Positions 22,623-35,756 of a stretch of 64,000 nt of DNA are shown one piece after another. The translations under genes and the position numbers were made by a program. Numbering within the stretch: position 1 is the first letter of the stretch; the number at the start of each line of letters is the position of its first letter. Under the pieces are notes generated by a model. That model did not search any database. It was not told the origin of the DNA and saw only the letters and a list, made by a program, of their open reading frames with translations. The stretch lies in contig CAKAKS010000034.1 of NCBI GenBank assembly GCA_916700875.1, forward strand, positions 18,546,506 through 18,610,505, written 5' to 3'. This DNA comes from Sebastes aleutianus (Eukaryota > Chordata > Actinopteri > Perciformes > Sebastidae).

Positions 22623-24074
22623 GTTCATCTAGTCTCTGCCGTGCCCTGTACATACCCACCCCCCATGCAAACGCCGACAGAAACAAATGGTCAAAGCTTA
22701 CTCTGTGCTTTAAATGAATGTTGCACTGGGGGCATGGCTGTCACAGCAAATCACAGTTACACCCAGCATGCTTCTATCCCCCCTGCTCAAAGAACAGCGA
22801 GAGCTCCCTCCATTTATCCATACGCTATCTCAAGCTCCACAGTGCGAGGAAACCAAATAGGGCATTTCCACTGAATACACAGTATGTTCTTCATTATGTA
22901 TCTGGTACACGCCATTACGTGGCCTCATTTAGAGGAGCTGATGTTATATTACTGCATGTGCGTGTATGTATGGCAATGAGAAACCGAGGGAGAATATGTG
23001 TTTCCCACTGAGGAAAGTACAGTCTACACGAATACTATCAAACCTACAAATAGATATGCTGACATTCTGCTGTCTTTTTATTAATTCATAAATGTCAGAG
23101 AGGATCACCGTGGGGTGATGACAAAGGGTTCAGGGAAGCCTTATTTATGAAAGTCATTTAAAGGGAAGCATCCCATGTAGGGCTCATTTCCCCTCTCCAC
23201 TACACGTCTCTTCGATCGTCCGAGTTTTTTCCTCACCTCTCCCTCTCTGCTTCAGCCTTTCCATATCAATCACTGTTTTATAAACACTTCATCCAGGCCG
23301 CTCCGGGGCAAAATAGCAACACAGAACCTCCTCCGCAGAGGCCGCGGTTTGATTTCTGACATAGATCCAAAGCCAAATGGGAGAGTCTTGTTTTCCTGCT
23401 TGAAACAACCTGCGTTAATCCGACTCCCATGGAGACGTCTAGCTGAGGTGAGGAGTTTTGTCCACTTCCTGACCATATGCCGTTGTATAAAATGGAAACC
23501 AGCGATAACTCAACAATGGGAGTAGAAAACGACATATTAAATTCTATTAATAAAATATCCCACATGAAATAGCACAGACACGCTATATCATGACCACCTT
23601 AAGGCCATCGACAGGCTGTATTTATGATTGCAATATGGCATCCCATAGTGAAAAATGGGGATTTTGGGGCCCCGGGGCAGTTGCCCATTTTTTTCCCACA
23701 GGCAGGTTGGAAATCCATCCTTGTTGAGTTCCCTACACAGCAGCCCTTGAGTTGCCGTTTGTATTTCAATTACTGATTTCGTATCACAGCTCTGTTTCCT
23801 ACAATGAGTTTAGATTAATTCTTTAAAATTGTCCACCCTGAAATCAAGGCATCAATTCCCCAAAATGTCTGAACGAATACATGAAGCAAGGGCAGTAGAT
23901 TTTTCCTTCACATATGCATATTATTTTAGTTTATCATTTCTTTCTCTTTTAATACCAGCATGAAATGTATCCACCTATTCATTGGTCACATGTGACAGAC
24001 ACAGTAAATATGATAGGTCATTTGCGGTGGGATTTTTACTTGACAAATTGCCGACATGGTGGATTTGCACCGGA
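22623..24074. other. intergenic, no gene seen
   Basis: Unremarkable sequence. A run 'gggattttggggccccgggg' at about 23660-23680 is G-rich and could form secondary structure. No exon was recognised. Confidence 0.4.
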
Positions 24075-24078
24075 TTAA

Positions 24079-24587
24079 AGGGGACCTATTATACTTTTGT
24101 GCTTTTTCCCTTTCCTTTAGTGTGTCATATAGATTTTTGTGCATGTAAAAGGTCTGTTAGAAAGCCCAGAGACCACGCCAGAGGGAGTTACTCTACCCCA
24201 CAGAAACCCTGCTCCTGACATGCCTGAAACGCCTTGCTTGAAGTCCCGCCTTTTCTTCCGTAACGTGGTGATGTCATCAGGTAACACATTTGCATAACGG
24301 CTAGTTTGGCACACCCTCAAACAAAGCTAGTATAAGAGTCCGAGCAGATTCCGAAGTGGAGCAGAGTCCGAGTGGAGCAGAGTCTGAAGAGTTTGGTTTG
24401 GTTGACCAATCAGAGCAGACTGGACTTTTCAAAACAGAGCGTTTCAGACAGAGGGTGAAAAGAGATGCTGCAGCACAGCCCGTATGAGAAAAGTAAAGCG
24501 TTTTTTGAACATTAAAGCATGTAAACATGTTCTAGTAGATACCCAAAATACAAGTATGCACCTGAAAATAAGTATAATAGGTCCTCT
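24079..24587. mobile_element. TTAA-flanked MITE, family C copy 1
   Basis: TTAA at 24075-24078 and 24588-24591 flank AGGGGACCTATTAT and ATAATAGGTCCTCT. Landmarks are 'tgtgcatgtaaaaggtctg', 'aagtcccgccttttcttc' and 'gagcgtttcagacagaggg'. Its closest relative is 43274-43751, in the same orientation. Confidence 0.9.
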
Positions 24588-24591
24588 TTAA

Positions 24592-26514
24592 AACCACATT
24601 GACCTCTGTTGACCTCCATTGGCCCGACATTGATTATTAGAAATTACTAGAGGTCCCCAGGCTCAGGTCCAGGGAATGGCTCGTGTGCCACAGGCCCGTC
24701 CACACCTGGTTCTTGGCTTCATTATTTTTTTTAATTTTTAAATAGGGTTTAAGATGCCATGCGTACAAAAGCCATGGTAACTAATTTAATGATAATTTTT
24801 TTGTGGGTCTTCAGCTTTTATTTTGTATTTATTTACAGTCCCACAATAGTAAAAAGAAGGAAAATACGGCATTTTTTTCAATGACGGATGAAGAATTTAA
24901 CATCCATCTCTGGTAGGCCATACGTTTATTATTTCTATATCTAATACTGATATTGGCTGAATGGCTTCTCTCAGTCTTCTTAAAACACCTTTTGGGTTCA
25001 CTTTTTTTCATCGATTCACGCTTTCATGTGCTCAAACTGGGGAAGGTTTTTCAACACAACACCTTCTAGGAGTTGTGAGGGCAGTTCGACTTGTTCCTTC
25101 ACAGAAGACCACATGGGAGCGCATCTATGCCACCCAGGGTCTCCCCAGCTCAATATATCCTCTTAATATGATACATTAAGGAGACCTTTCGAAGGGATTC
25201 TCAGCAATGTTTTTTCCCTATAGGTCAAATGTTCATTGTATGTTTCCCTGGGACAAGGATGTTGAAATCACCCACCTACAGCTGTCCGTTAGCTAAATGT
25301 TTTATACAGGCTAAGTGTGCACATTATACATGTAAGGAAACATAGACTATCTTTAAATACCCCTATTAGTAAAACATGAATAATTCAGCAGCTCTGGACC
25401 TGAGCGTGTTATTTATAATCAAGATTAGGGCGACAACATGGAGTTTATGATTTATGAGTGCTGGGGTCAGGGGTACGCTGTCATTGCATCGCTCCTCACC
25501 TCAGCTGTAACCACTTAATTATGCTCATGACACGTTGCTGCGCATGAGCCGGGCCCGACCGGCCGGCTTCATCTTAGGGGAGGTCGCAACTTCATTACGC
25601 TGTCCGAGATCAGTGCGAGAGCCCGCTCAAACAAGCGAAGACCAATTATTTAGATTAATTCGATACACCCATCCCAACCCGATTCTGCTCGGAGCATCTG
25701 CTTAGGCTCAAGGAAATGATGATGTACGAGGCCTAATTTAGAGAGAGAGAGAGAGAATTCACCGTGGCTGATTGTGGCCAAATGGAATTCAGATGAACTG
25801 AGCTTATTAAGAGGTAAAGGGGATGGGAATGTACAGGTAAGAGGTTTATCAGTGTTAATAAATGCCTGGGCCACCTCCTCTGAAAACTCCATCAGAGGGG
25901 AGCCTTCAATCGTCCAAATGGACTTCCTCACAGGCACAGACACCCTCTGTGCCTCCGAATGATGGAGATATTACATCTGCTCGTTTCGGGGAGTTAGTGC
26001 AGCTTTTATGAGCGTATTTCTCAGCAGTTGATAGGGAACATGTTGTATGGGTGTCCTCTTGCGACGCTGGTGTTATGCCGAATTAACAGCGATGCTTCTG
26101 AATAGGTTTGAATGAAGCATCCCTGTCGACTTTGTCTGGCGAAGCGCCGTGGAAATGGGGGAAGAGGCAAAAAAAACGGCGGCGACAGTGGGCCCAAATG
26201 TCATTATTACTTATGAATTACACCAGAGCTCATTTTTAGCAGCAACGCAATCTTAAATGGGGTTATGAGAACACCATCACCACCGTGTGTCACTGAGCTT
26301 TATAAAGTAATGGATTTAAATGGAAACTCACTGCCAGCCGTAATGAAGCATGAAAAGCATTCCCAGTTTACACAGAGAGGGGGAGAGTGAGAGGGAGGGG
26401 TGGGATGATAAAAGAGGAAGGTGTCTGGTGTCGTATGTTTGTGAAATGGAGGACCGTTGAGGGGAAGATGTCTGATTTTTCCTCAATTAATCCGAATGAA
26501 CATCAGTAGGATCA
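24592..26514. other. intergenic with two candidate conserved non-coding segments
   Basis: No repeat signature was seen at 25380-25660 or 26090-26400. The first holds homeodomain/POU-like motifs: TTTATG and TTATTTATAATC near 25410-25455, TAATTATGCTCAT at about 25517, and AATTA/TTAATT at about 25643-25660. The second is similarly free of repeats. An (AG)n run is at 25740-25755. Only cross-species alignment could confirm constraint. Confidence 0.3.
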
Positions 26515-26518
26515 TTAA

Positions 26519-27385
26519 AGGAACAGTGTGTAACATTTATTTAGGGGGCTCTATCGGCAGGAAATGGAATATAAAATAATAAGTAGGCTATGTTTACTGT
26601 AGTGTATGTTCGTTTAAGGTCTTTAAATTTGTATTTTTCCGATAAAAATTGTTACGCACAGCTTGCACACTGAATCCGATGCGTTTTATTATTATATTTG
26701 TTGCTCGCAGTACAAGACAAAACTGAAATAATTATGTGGATGCACTAGTCCCAAACAGGCTAATGAATATATTACATTAGCAAGAATCTATCGTTTAGCT
26801 ACTTAAAGTACAATCACTACTGTAATGTTTCCTACATCCTTTGTTTTGCAACCATCCCCGATTCCAAGCTGTTCTGCAATCACCGGCCACAATCTTTAAA
26901 TTCTGCATCTCTGTATTCTTTTATTTCTTTATCTTAAAGTGTTTTGTGCCGGGAGATGAAGTGAATGTTTATTTTGGATGATGAAGTTTGCACGGACGAT
27001 GGCTCTGATTGGTCAACAACCCTCTCAAACACAGAAAGTTGAACCTGTTCCGATAACTTAAATGACAGACGAAAGTTTGGTAGTCGGTGTGTAAACGTGA
27101 TTGACAGTTTCGGATGAAAAATACTGACTTGGTGTGCGAATTCCTTTAGAATGAGCTGTTTATATCTACATACGGAGCGGGTCCTCTTCACGGAGCCGGC
27201 CATGTTTCTACAGTAGCCCAGAACGGACAAACCAAACTCTGGCTCTGGAAAGGGCCGTTCACGTTTTCACATTTTCGCGTCAACCACCATAGTTCTCCAG
27301 CACGCTTGGCACACGGGAGAAGTTTCAGTTGGTTGCAATGTGCAACCTCACCACTAGATGGTACCAGATTGCACATACTGCACCT
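26519..27385 (-). mobile_element. TTAA-flanked non-autonomous transposon, family X copy 2 (long form)
   Basis: TTAA at 26515-26518 and 27386-27389 bound the element. The ends are AGGAACAGTGTGTAAC and GCACATACTGCACCT. Relative to copy 1 it is inverted and carries about 300 extra internal bases (about 26600-26930). The landmarks 'caaccaaactctggctctgg' (rather than 'ccggttctag') and 'ccactagatgg' are present. Confidence 0.85.
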
Positions 27386-27494
27386 TTAAGGTCAGGGTTG
27401 GCTTTAGGTGAGAAGGACTGAGAGTGTGGAAAGCTCAAGGTTGAAGGCTTTACTTAAATGGAAGATGACTGGGAAATAAAAATGAACTGTGAGC

Positions 27495-27790
27495 TCCAAT
27501 ACCCATACTACCATACTATTTAGTATGCCAGAAACAGATTAAGTATGTCCCAATACATAGTATGTCAAATGCAGTATGCCAAAAATACCAGGATGTCCTT
27601 CTGCATCCGGTCGTATTTGTCAGTATGCCAGCCAGCATGCTTTTTTGACTATTCTGACCCACAAAGTTCAAGGTGCAATGTTATGACAAAGTTGTATGTC
27701 CCAATTGTATGCATACTGTATGCAACAGTATGTACTTTGTAAGAGCAGCTGCAGTACGTACTGAAAGTAAAAAGAAAAAGGATGCAATTT
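27495..27790. repeat. 'TACT' family repeat, copy 2
   Basis: The stretch has many 'agtatg/catact' motifs. Several phrases ('ccaggatgtcct', 'gccagccagcatgctttt', 'attctgacccaca', 'tgtatgcatactgtatgc') recur in the same order at 46275-46520. The ends are approximate. Confidence 0.7.
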
Positions 27791-28110
27791 GGAATGCCCT
27801 CTAAGTCTTGTCGTTCTTTGTAATCAGTTGTTCTTTTCCATTATTCCTCATAATTATGTTTGTATGTTCATCATTGCTTTTCATGCATTTCATATCCCAA
27901 GTGTCTTTTTGTCATCACTGACATCATACCAGATGAAACACTGATTATTCATCACAGATTTATATATAATCTCAAGTAATCAACACATCTTTTGTTGCTA
28001 TCCACGTCAGGGTTTGTCGGGTGGAGAGAACGGGGGGGGGGGGGGGGTCCTCAGAGAGAATAACCAAAGATATGTGACCATGTATGGCATGAAAATGATT
28101 TATCTTTCTC

Positions 28111-28799
28111 AGGGCTGTCAAAGTTATAATAACACGTTAACGCAAATTTGTTTTAACGCCACTAATTTCTTTAACGCATTGACGCAACTTGTGATTTTTA
28201 GGTTATAGCGGGCTCAGTTTTAAAGCTAGAATGAAGACACTGACATCATATGAACCTAGAAAACATAAGGAATCCATTGTTCCCAACCATGTTGTACTAG
28301 CTTGTCACGAAGCCGAGGAAAAACTGTTATGGCCATTTTCAAAGGGGTCCCTTGACCCATGACCTCAAGACATGTGAATGAAAATGGCCTCTATGGGTAC
28401 CCACGAGTCTCCCCTTTACAGACATGACCACTTTATGATAATCCCATGCAGTTTGGGACAAGTCATAGTCAAGTCAACACACTGATACACTGACAGCTGT
28501 TGTTGCCTGTTGGACTGCAGTTTGCCATGTTATGATTTGAGCATATTTTTTATGCTAAATGCAGTACCTGTGAGGGTTTCTGGACAATATTTGTCATTGT
28601 TTTGTGTTGTTAATTGATTTCCAATAATAAATATATACATACATTTGCATAAAGCAAGCTTATTTGCCCACTACTATGTTGATAAGAGTATTAAATACTT
28701 CATAAATCTCCCTTTAAGGTACATACAGATAAAACGCATAAAAATGTGCTATTAATTTGCGATTAATCGGAATTACATATTTTAATCGATTGACCCTAA
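28111..28799. mobile_element. 'GGGCTGTCAA' repeat family Y, copy 1
   Basis: It opens with 'agggctgtcaaagttataat' and 'aacgcaaatttgttttaacg' and closes with 'gattaatcgg...tttaatcgattgaccct'. The ends are degenerate inverted repeats of an AACGC/GCGATTAA motif. Long interior phrases such as 'gggtcccttgacc' and 'gggtacccacgagtctcccc' reappear at 56009-56388. Family Y is abundant in percomorph genomes; it encodes nothing. Confidence 0.75.
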
Positions 28800-30580
28800 T
28801 CTTTCTTCATATGCGGCAGCTGCAAACCCCGTTGTTTCCCATTCTCAAAGAGTTTCACAGCATTTTACAAAGTTTTACAACCGGAGAAATCCTTCCGATC
28901 CTTTTATGTTATGTTTGAATTAGACGAGATGAATACATCTTGAGTTAAGTTAGATTAAGGTATAGGTAGCCTTTATTTAAATAAAATCCTGTTTGTGCTT
29001 ATGTTTTCCGCATGGCTATATATCTGCGTGTACGCTGGACTCCACTCCGAGCTATAGATTCACGCCTTTGTGGGCGCCAGGATGCAGCCATGTGTTACGC
29101 TTGCTAATGAAGCCGAGGGATGAGAAGAAAGGAACCTTGTTTACTCAATGGAGATAACAACAGCTCAATCACCTACCTGACCTGAATCCTTAATTGGTAT
29201 CATTATTAAACCGGGGACAACTAAAAGGAGATAAGTTTCCCATTTGCATAGCAGACCGGAGATGATAACTGACGCTGCGTGTCACCTGTAGACAAGGAAC
29301 TTCAATCATAGTATAGGCTGGATTTATAGCTCACTTACTTACTGAGCAGAAAGTATTTATTCTGTACACACATGCATACACATATCACATATTTAATGTG
29401 TCTATGGCATCTTTACCATATGGGAATCAGACCTATAACTGTCGTGCACACTGCGCAATCCCAAAGCGCCATCTGGAAGACTTTCCTGCGGATCTATAAA
29501 CCCTCATCAACCCTCGGTGAATCTGCCGTATAGTGGACACCAGCTAATCTGAACTAATCCATTTATCAGAACCGAGTTGAATCTGTGATATTGCTTTCTG
29601 CTGAGTGCTGTGACAGGTGCCATCTGATGTGCGTGCATGCATTAGCCGGCCACACGGCGGCAAGCTTAAGTGAAATGTCACTTTTTTTACAGTGTGCCTG
29701 ATTGCAAATGCCTCTCCGGGTGACACCGACAAAGACAGAACTCACTGGAGGCTCCTCTGGTTAGATATTAATTTCACTCAGATGTGCTCACAGTGGGCCC
29801 GAGTGCATGAGCGGATGAGTGCACACAGTCACACATATGCGAGTGCAAAAACCTCAGTTTGAGCCATTGCTTGAGATTTCATTATCGCTATGGCTTTATT
29901 GCCGTTACCGCTCTGTTGGCAGCCCATCCGGGAATGAAATGTCACTTCCTCCTTGTTATTTGCATGCCGATTACAACATGTATGTGTGTGCACGGTATCT
30001 GTATCTCTATATTATGTCCGCATGCCTTCTCCCACCGAAACACACTCACACACACACAAGTTACGTGCTCGGACATGACTGCTCCTGATGGGTAAAGTCA
30101 GACGGTAGTTATAAATGTGTGAAATGTGACAGGCAGCCAATTTCCCACCCCCGCTCTGTGATCAAACAAATCAATTTTATGGTCAGTATGTGTCTATGTA
30201 GAAGTGACACTTTTCTGGCTATAACAGTAAATGTGATTCATGAGCCAACCTGTTATCAACATTGTGTCCGACCCAGGGAGACTATACTGGGGTGAGGGTC
30301 ACTCCTAAAGGAACAAATCTCTTTTTTTTAATGGCATTATATTCAATGGAAATGAAAGAGGAAAGAATAAAAAATAATGTGTTCCCGATTATAAAAAGAA
30401 GGAGGAGGTCGACATTTTGGGAAATACACTTATTCACTTTATTCTGACAGTTAGATGAGAAAATGTCACATCTGTACAGTAAATATGAAGCTACAGTTAG
30501 CAGGTGGTTAGTTTAGCTTTGCATAAAGACTAAGGTAACAAAATCTGCCTGCAAATGCAAGCTTATCTAGATTTATTGTG
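28800..30580. other. intergenic, no gene seen
   Basis: Single-copy-looking sequence. A CA-rich microsatellite is at about 30041-30058. Short overlapping frames at 29819-30095 arise from it. Nothing resembles an exon. Confidence 0.4.
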
Positions 30581-30584
30581 TTAA

Positions 30585-31170
30585 GTAGCCCCTGTTCAGA
30601 CCTGGTATTAACATGCATCCTGAGTGATCGGATCACAGCTCTAAGTACAGGTGTGAACGCACTCAAGACGCATTGAGATCCGATCGCTCAGACCACATTC
30701 AGAGGTGGTCTGGTCCACATATGACCACATTCTTTTAGCAGTGTGTACGCAAATGTGTCCTGGGCCACATTAAGGACCGCCTACTCAACTGACGTCCCGC
30801 TGGGATCCACAGGTCTCTGCGCTCCTCAGGTGGATAGACAGGCAGATGTGAACGCTTGTCTGCCTCGCAGCATGGAAACGGCGTCTGTGCTCTACTGTAT
30901 CCTGTCGGTACAACTGTATTTTATTCAAATACTGTATATCTTATCTATAGACTACATAATCTACAGGCTACGATAATCTATTACTACTGACATTCATGTA
31001 ATGTTACGTCACAACGTCTGCTGTCATGCGTTTATACGTGTTTATTTGCATATAGAGCGGGGAAGTGAGATCGGATCACAAGTGGTCACTGAGACGCATG
31101 TGGACACGCATTCTAATACCAGATGTGATCCGATCACTCAGGACGCATGTTAATGCCAGATCTGAACAGC
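30585..31170. mobile_element. TTAA-flanked TIR element
   Basis: TTAA at 30581-30584 and 31171-31174 flank it. Apart from a few extra bases at the left tip, the arms from 'ctgttcagacctggtattaa' and 'ttaatgccagatctgaacag' pair over about 45 bases, including 'cctgagtgatcggatcaca'. A further internal inverted segment ('gatccgatcgctcaga') lies at about 30678. It is non-coding. Confidence 0.85.
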
Positions 31171-31240
31171 TTAACTCTTGGCAAGAAAGCATTTCTCAAA
31201 ATGCAGAAATATTTCTATAAAGATCTCACAAACTCAACAC

Positions 31241-31723
31241 CCAGCGCGTTCTCATTCCCAGGGCATCAAATACCGACACTTTGTCACGGCAGTCGGCGTG
31301 TGATATCGCCGCACAAGGCACCCTTTAGCACCAGTAGGAGATACGCCGGGCTTTCCCTTAACTACAATGTAAACCCATCCGTGGCAATAGGAAACGCTCA
31401 GAGAAAGTGCGCTGGGAGTGTGGTGACGTAGTTTAAAGAGTGAAAAAAACACACACAGCGTGGATGGGAGGGTCAGTGGATGAGCCCAACAAACACGAGG
31501 CTTTCATCCTGGAGACCGTTGCTTGTGTCTCGTGTGTTGAGTTTCACTTTCACTTTACAAACAGCGGTTTGTTCGTGTCCTGTGTTCACAACGTTCAGTT
31601 TCATTTTCACTCTATACAAATTTAGTACTTTTAAGCCCAACCATGTTGTTGTTCCTTAAACCTAACTAAGTGGTTTTGTTGCCTAAATCTGACAAATGAC
31701 GAGTTGGGATGAGAACGCGTTGG
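31241..31723. mobile_element. TIR MITE with CCARCGCGTTCTCAT ends
   Basis: The left end 'ccagcgcgttctcattccca' pairs with the right end 'gttgggatgagaacgcgttgg'. The interior has 'acaaggcaccctttagcacc' (about 31312) and, near the right, the core 'ccttaaacctaactaagtgg' followed by 'ttttgttgcctaaa' (about 31653-31687). That core is the likely progenitor of the 30-bp array at 12899-13431. The family is common in fish. Confidence 0.85.
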
Positions 31724-33394
31724 ATTGCCAATCCCTCCAATAGATTCAATGAAATCACTCTTCATTTTCAAACCCTAGTATGGGAGCAGTACATATATTT
31801 TTATTTCTTCATTCATATGCAGGCATTCAAAGCACCCACTCAGCAGTATTGGTTGGAACCAGAGGAAGCCATATTATAGCCATAAATTGGCCCAGATGGG
31901 AGAGTCTTTGAAGACTTCGATTCATCAGGAGGGTAGGACAGGAGGGCTGAGGGGGCAGATCTTAGGTTTCTTATTGATGTGCTCATTACTGTCAGTTCCA
32001 CCAACCAGAGATGGTTCCAGCCGAACAAGCTCACTCCAGCAACTCCAAATTGGCATGTATGAAACAAGAAAATAGATTTTATCCATTACCTTGCCTCCGC
32101 GGTGTGCATTTTGCATGTCATTACCCAGCTCCTATGTATCAGGCATCCGAGGCCATTACAACAGGGAGTGGGAGGATAACTATACTCTCAAACTCTATCT
32201 TTTCTATAAAGTAATTTGTAGCGACGGTGTTTCAGTCAGGCCTCTGACAGTGGACTAGAATATTGAAGAGCTTGTGTCATTCTTAAGTGCCAAGTATTGT
32301 GTATGTGTTTGTATGTGTGTGTGTGCCGGTGCGTACTTGTACCACCTGAATACAGATGGTCTATTATGGATATAGAGAGCAATGAATGGCGGCACTTGCT
32401 GTTCCCACAGCTCAACGGCCAACAGAGGAACATTTACTGCTACACTGACTGAACTAAGGTGTCTGGATGTGAACAAAAGGCCTTTTCCAAGCAGTTTTTA
32501 AAGTATGCGGTGCACTGTGAGTTTAGCAGGCTGGATCTCAGCGCCCAGCAAGGACAAGAATTGATTGATCATTTCATCCAGAGCTCCTCGGCTTAAAGTC
32601 CTCGCATAATGAGTAATTGGTTGGCAAACGATTTGAATGCAAACATTGGCAGTTGCCATTGAGTCTGTTCACCAGGGTGGGTAATTATTCAACAGCATTA
32701 ACTTAAATACACTGCCGTTGTCTCCTTCAAAAAGGGAGCGCTTCAATCACGCCACAGCTGCTCTTATTAGGGTTGGGTCTCATTTGTTGGCCATTTGTTG
32801 GAGGAAGAAAATGCAGCTAGGGGGACAGTAAATTAACTGTCTAATATAGTGAATTCATGTGTATTAGTCCACGTCAAGTTTGGAAAGTCAGAAGGCCTAC
32901 GAGGGATGACGCCCTTCAAAAGTTCATAAAATGCCAATGAGCTCATAAAACGCTGCTGAAATTAGTTCAGCGGGGCAAAAATCTATCTTGTTATATATTT
33001 TAGCTGCGTTTATGACTAAAACAATATGGGCGAAGATTATGGGATCGTTAAAACATTAAGACACAGGGACGCTGTCATTCCCCAGGAGCATTACTGTACA
33101 TATATCACTGGTGTCACCATCAAACGGACAGTTTAAAAAACAGCAGCAGAGGTCATTTATTACATAGTAGCACTGTAGTTAAATGAGGCAAGGCCTTATC
33201 TTCTTCTTGAGAATGGATAATGAACTGGGCAAAGTCGGCACCTACCCCCCAGCTTGACTATGTGGCAATTTGTGGTAATTTGATTAATTAGCAATCTCTT
33301 TTGGTAATGCACTACCAAACACAATTAATACCTGAAAGGTTAAGGGCCCTAAGGGGACTCCTGCATTTTTACCAACCTTGATATGTACAGTATG

Positions 33395-33427
<33 letters not shown>

Positions 33428-34483
33428 AGTTTTTCTACTTTTTTGCCCCTGGGCAATCCGGCCCTGCTACTGTAAAGGCGGCAGTTTGCTTGAAAAGAAA
33501 CAGTTTGTATGACTTGCTGTCGAGCCTGCTGTCAGAGACGTCTGCAACTCAGCAGATCATTTTTTTTTTTGAGGTAAATGAACTTCCCAGTATGAACACT
33601 TGAATAGTCCATTAGGTCCTAAAAGTTGTCAAATGCACTAATAGCTGAATAGAGAGGCGGCCATTAGCTAGCCAGTGGGGCACAACATAGAGACTCACAT
33701 GCACTAAAATGCATGCACGGCCAGCCCGGCTATGTAAATAAAGTACAGAGAAACGCGGATTACAACACACAGAGAGAGAGAGCAACTTAATTCTCTGCTC
33801 AGGTAGACATTACTCATCTATATCTTTAATAGCAAATCGTTGTTTGCTGCTATATTAATGCTCTGAATCCTGTATACCTTTAAAGAGAAAAATCCTATCT
33901 GGATTTATTGATAAACACAGGACAAAATGAAGCAATTAGAATACAGCGACATAAAACAGCAATACAGTAAGCACAGCAAATTGCAGATTCCTATTAAGGC
34001 CATACCATAACCCAACCCATACCTTACACTGGGTTCTATATCAATGCTGTTTAAATTAAGTTCTAAAACTAGACAGCACTAGGGTCAGTCATATGAGTAT
34101 ACAGTGAGAATGGATGTGTTTGATTTTGGAGGTTTTGAGGGTTTCCGCTAGAATTTAATTGCAACAGGATTTGGTGCCAGAGATGAGCAACTGGGGAGGA
34201 AAATGCTCTGCTGCTTGCAGATTTTTTTCCTTGATTCAGCAAGCTAACAGCATCCTGCAACTGGAGGACATGACAGGGTAGATGAAGGATGAAGAGGCTG
34301 AATGATAGAGAAAAAGGGCCCATGTAATGATTTAAAGCACAGCATATGTCAACAGAAACACTTTAAAATCCAATCTCGCTTGAATTGGAGTCTGTGAAAG
34401 GATGGCAGAACAAGTGTATTTGGTCAAAATATGTAATAGATGTCTAATTTCTATTTGATGTTCAGGCATAAGCGTTTTGGGTT
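31724..34483. other. intergenic, no gene seen
   Basis: The stretch contains (GT)n at about 32315-32326 and a compound (TA)n(TG)n microsatellite at about 33393-33428. Two short frames at 31887-32214 are unsupported. The rest shows no repeat ends or exon-like structure. Confidence 0.45.
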
Positions 34484-35600
34484 GAGGAGTTTACAGTAAT
34501 AATAATAATATTCTTTCTTTGTATAGCACTTAAAAACAGGATTACAAAGTGCTTGACAATTAGAGTAAAAGGGTGATAAATGGTCACATAGTAAGATAAA
34601 TAAAATGTTATATACTGTACGTAATGGATTGTCAGGCTGCAAAAGTTCAGCTATGTGTTCTGGGTAATGTAAATCAATTTAAAATTGATTTCAAAACAAA
34701 CTGGGAGCCAACGTATTGATGCTAAAATGGGAGTAATGTGTGTGGACCGTTTGGTGATTGTTAGCAGCAGAGTTTTGGACAAGCTGGAATTTTTTGCTTG
34801 TAATTGAAGACTGAGACGTTTAACCAAGAGGTTACGAAGGCATTGGGGGCTTTTTGCTGAGGTGAAAGGATGGCTCCAATTTTTGCAAATATCTGAGCTG
34901 CAGGAATCATGACTGGACCAGTTTTGTGATGTGACCGTTAAAACATACAATAATAAAATAAAATCAAAGTACAATTCTTGCACACATGGTTAGACTAGAA
35001 TTACTGCCTCGCAGTTGTATGCCTCTGCCAACCAGTCAACTTGCATTCTACACTTCAGTTTATCACTTCATCATTTCATCCTGATAAACATTTGTGTGAA
35101 ATTATCATAATTATCACAGGAATTCTTGAATTCTGGCCAGAAATGTGTTTGTGTTTGAAGAATTAGAATATTTTGAAGAAATTTGATCAAGGCGTTCCTG
35201 AGATATCACGAGAATGGGACGGACTTAAGGTCACAGTGATCGTGACCTTGGACCTTTGACTACCAAAATCGAATCAGTTCATCCTTAAGTCCAAGTGGAC
35301 GTTTGTGCTAAATTTGAAGAGATTCCTTCCAGGTGTTCGGACGGACAACCTGAAAACATAATGCCTTCGGCCACGGCTGTCGCTGGTACAGAGGTATAAT
35401 AAAGAACCTAAGGATTTCGCAATGACAATGAGGGATGGAGCGATGATTAATACCTTGGTTTTGTCAACATTTAACTCCATACAGTTTTGGTCCATCCATT
35501 TCTTAATGTCACGAATATAGTCATGGATAATCGATAAGTCTGTTAAGATCATTAGGATCTGCATAAAATGGAAAGAGATATTGTGAAGGCTGACCCTAGC
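34484..35600 (+). mobile_element. long interspersed repeat interrupted by a second repeat
   Basis: It starts with an (AAT)n run and 'ctttgtatagcacttaaaaa' followed by 'acaaagtgcttgaca', then 'aaactgggagccaa'. After a break at about 34995-35400 it resumes with 'atgagggatggagcgatgat' and 'ccatccatttcttaatgtc'. I know these blocks in this order from one teleost repeat family. The interruption carries phrases of a different one ('ggcgttcctgagatatcacg', 'gaccttggacctttgac'). The minus-strand translation shows motifs reminiscent of reverse transcriptase C-termini (HITPILASIRWLPV, LNVDKTKVLI), so a LINE origin cannot be excluded. Confidence 0.5.
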
Positions 35601-35622
35601 GTAACATATAAATGGTAAATAA

Positions 35623-35756
35623 TTAGGGCTGTCAAAGTGAATGCGATAATAAAAAGTTAATGCGAATTCGTTTTAAAGCCACTAATTTCTTTAACGCATT
35701 AACACAATTTGCACAATTTGAAAAACCATCATGGCCATTGTCATAGAGGTCCCTTG
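35623..35756. repeat. family Y repeat, truncated copy 2
   Basis: The left end 'agggctgtcaaagtgaatgc' and 'gccactaatttctttaacgc' match copies at 28111 and 56009. The match stops after 'gtcccttgacctct', where another repeat begins (35757). The copy was probably cut by that insertion or by deletion. Confidence 0.7.

Noticed and set aside
34651..35564. Minus-strand frames with reverse-transcriptase-like strings (HITPILASIRWLPV, LNVDKTKVLI)
   Set aside because: The plus-strand order of blocks matches a known non-coding teleost repeat, and the strings are short and isolated. Kept only as an uncertainty in the repeat entry, not as a gene.
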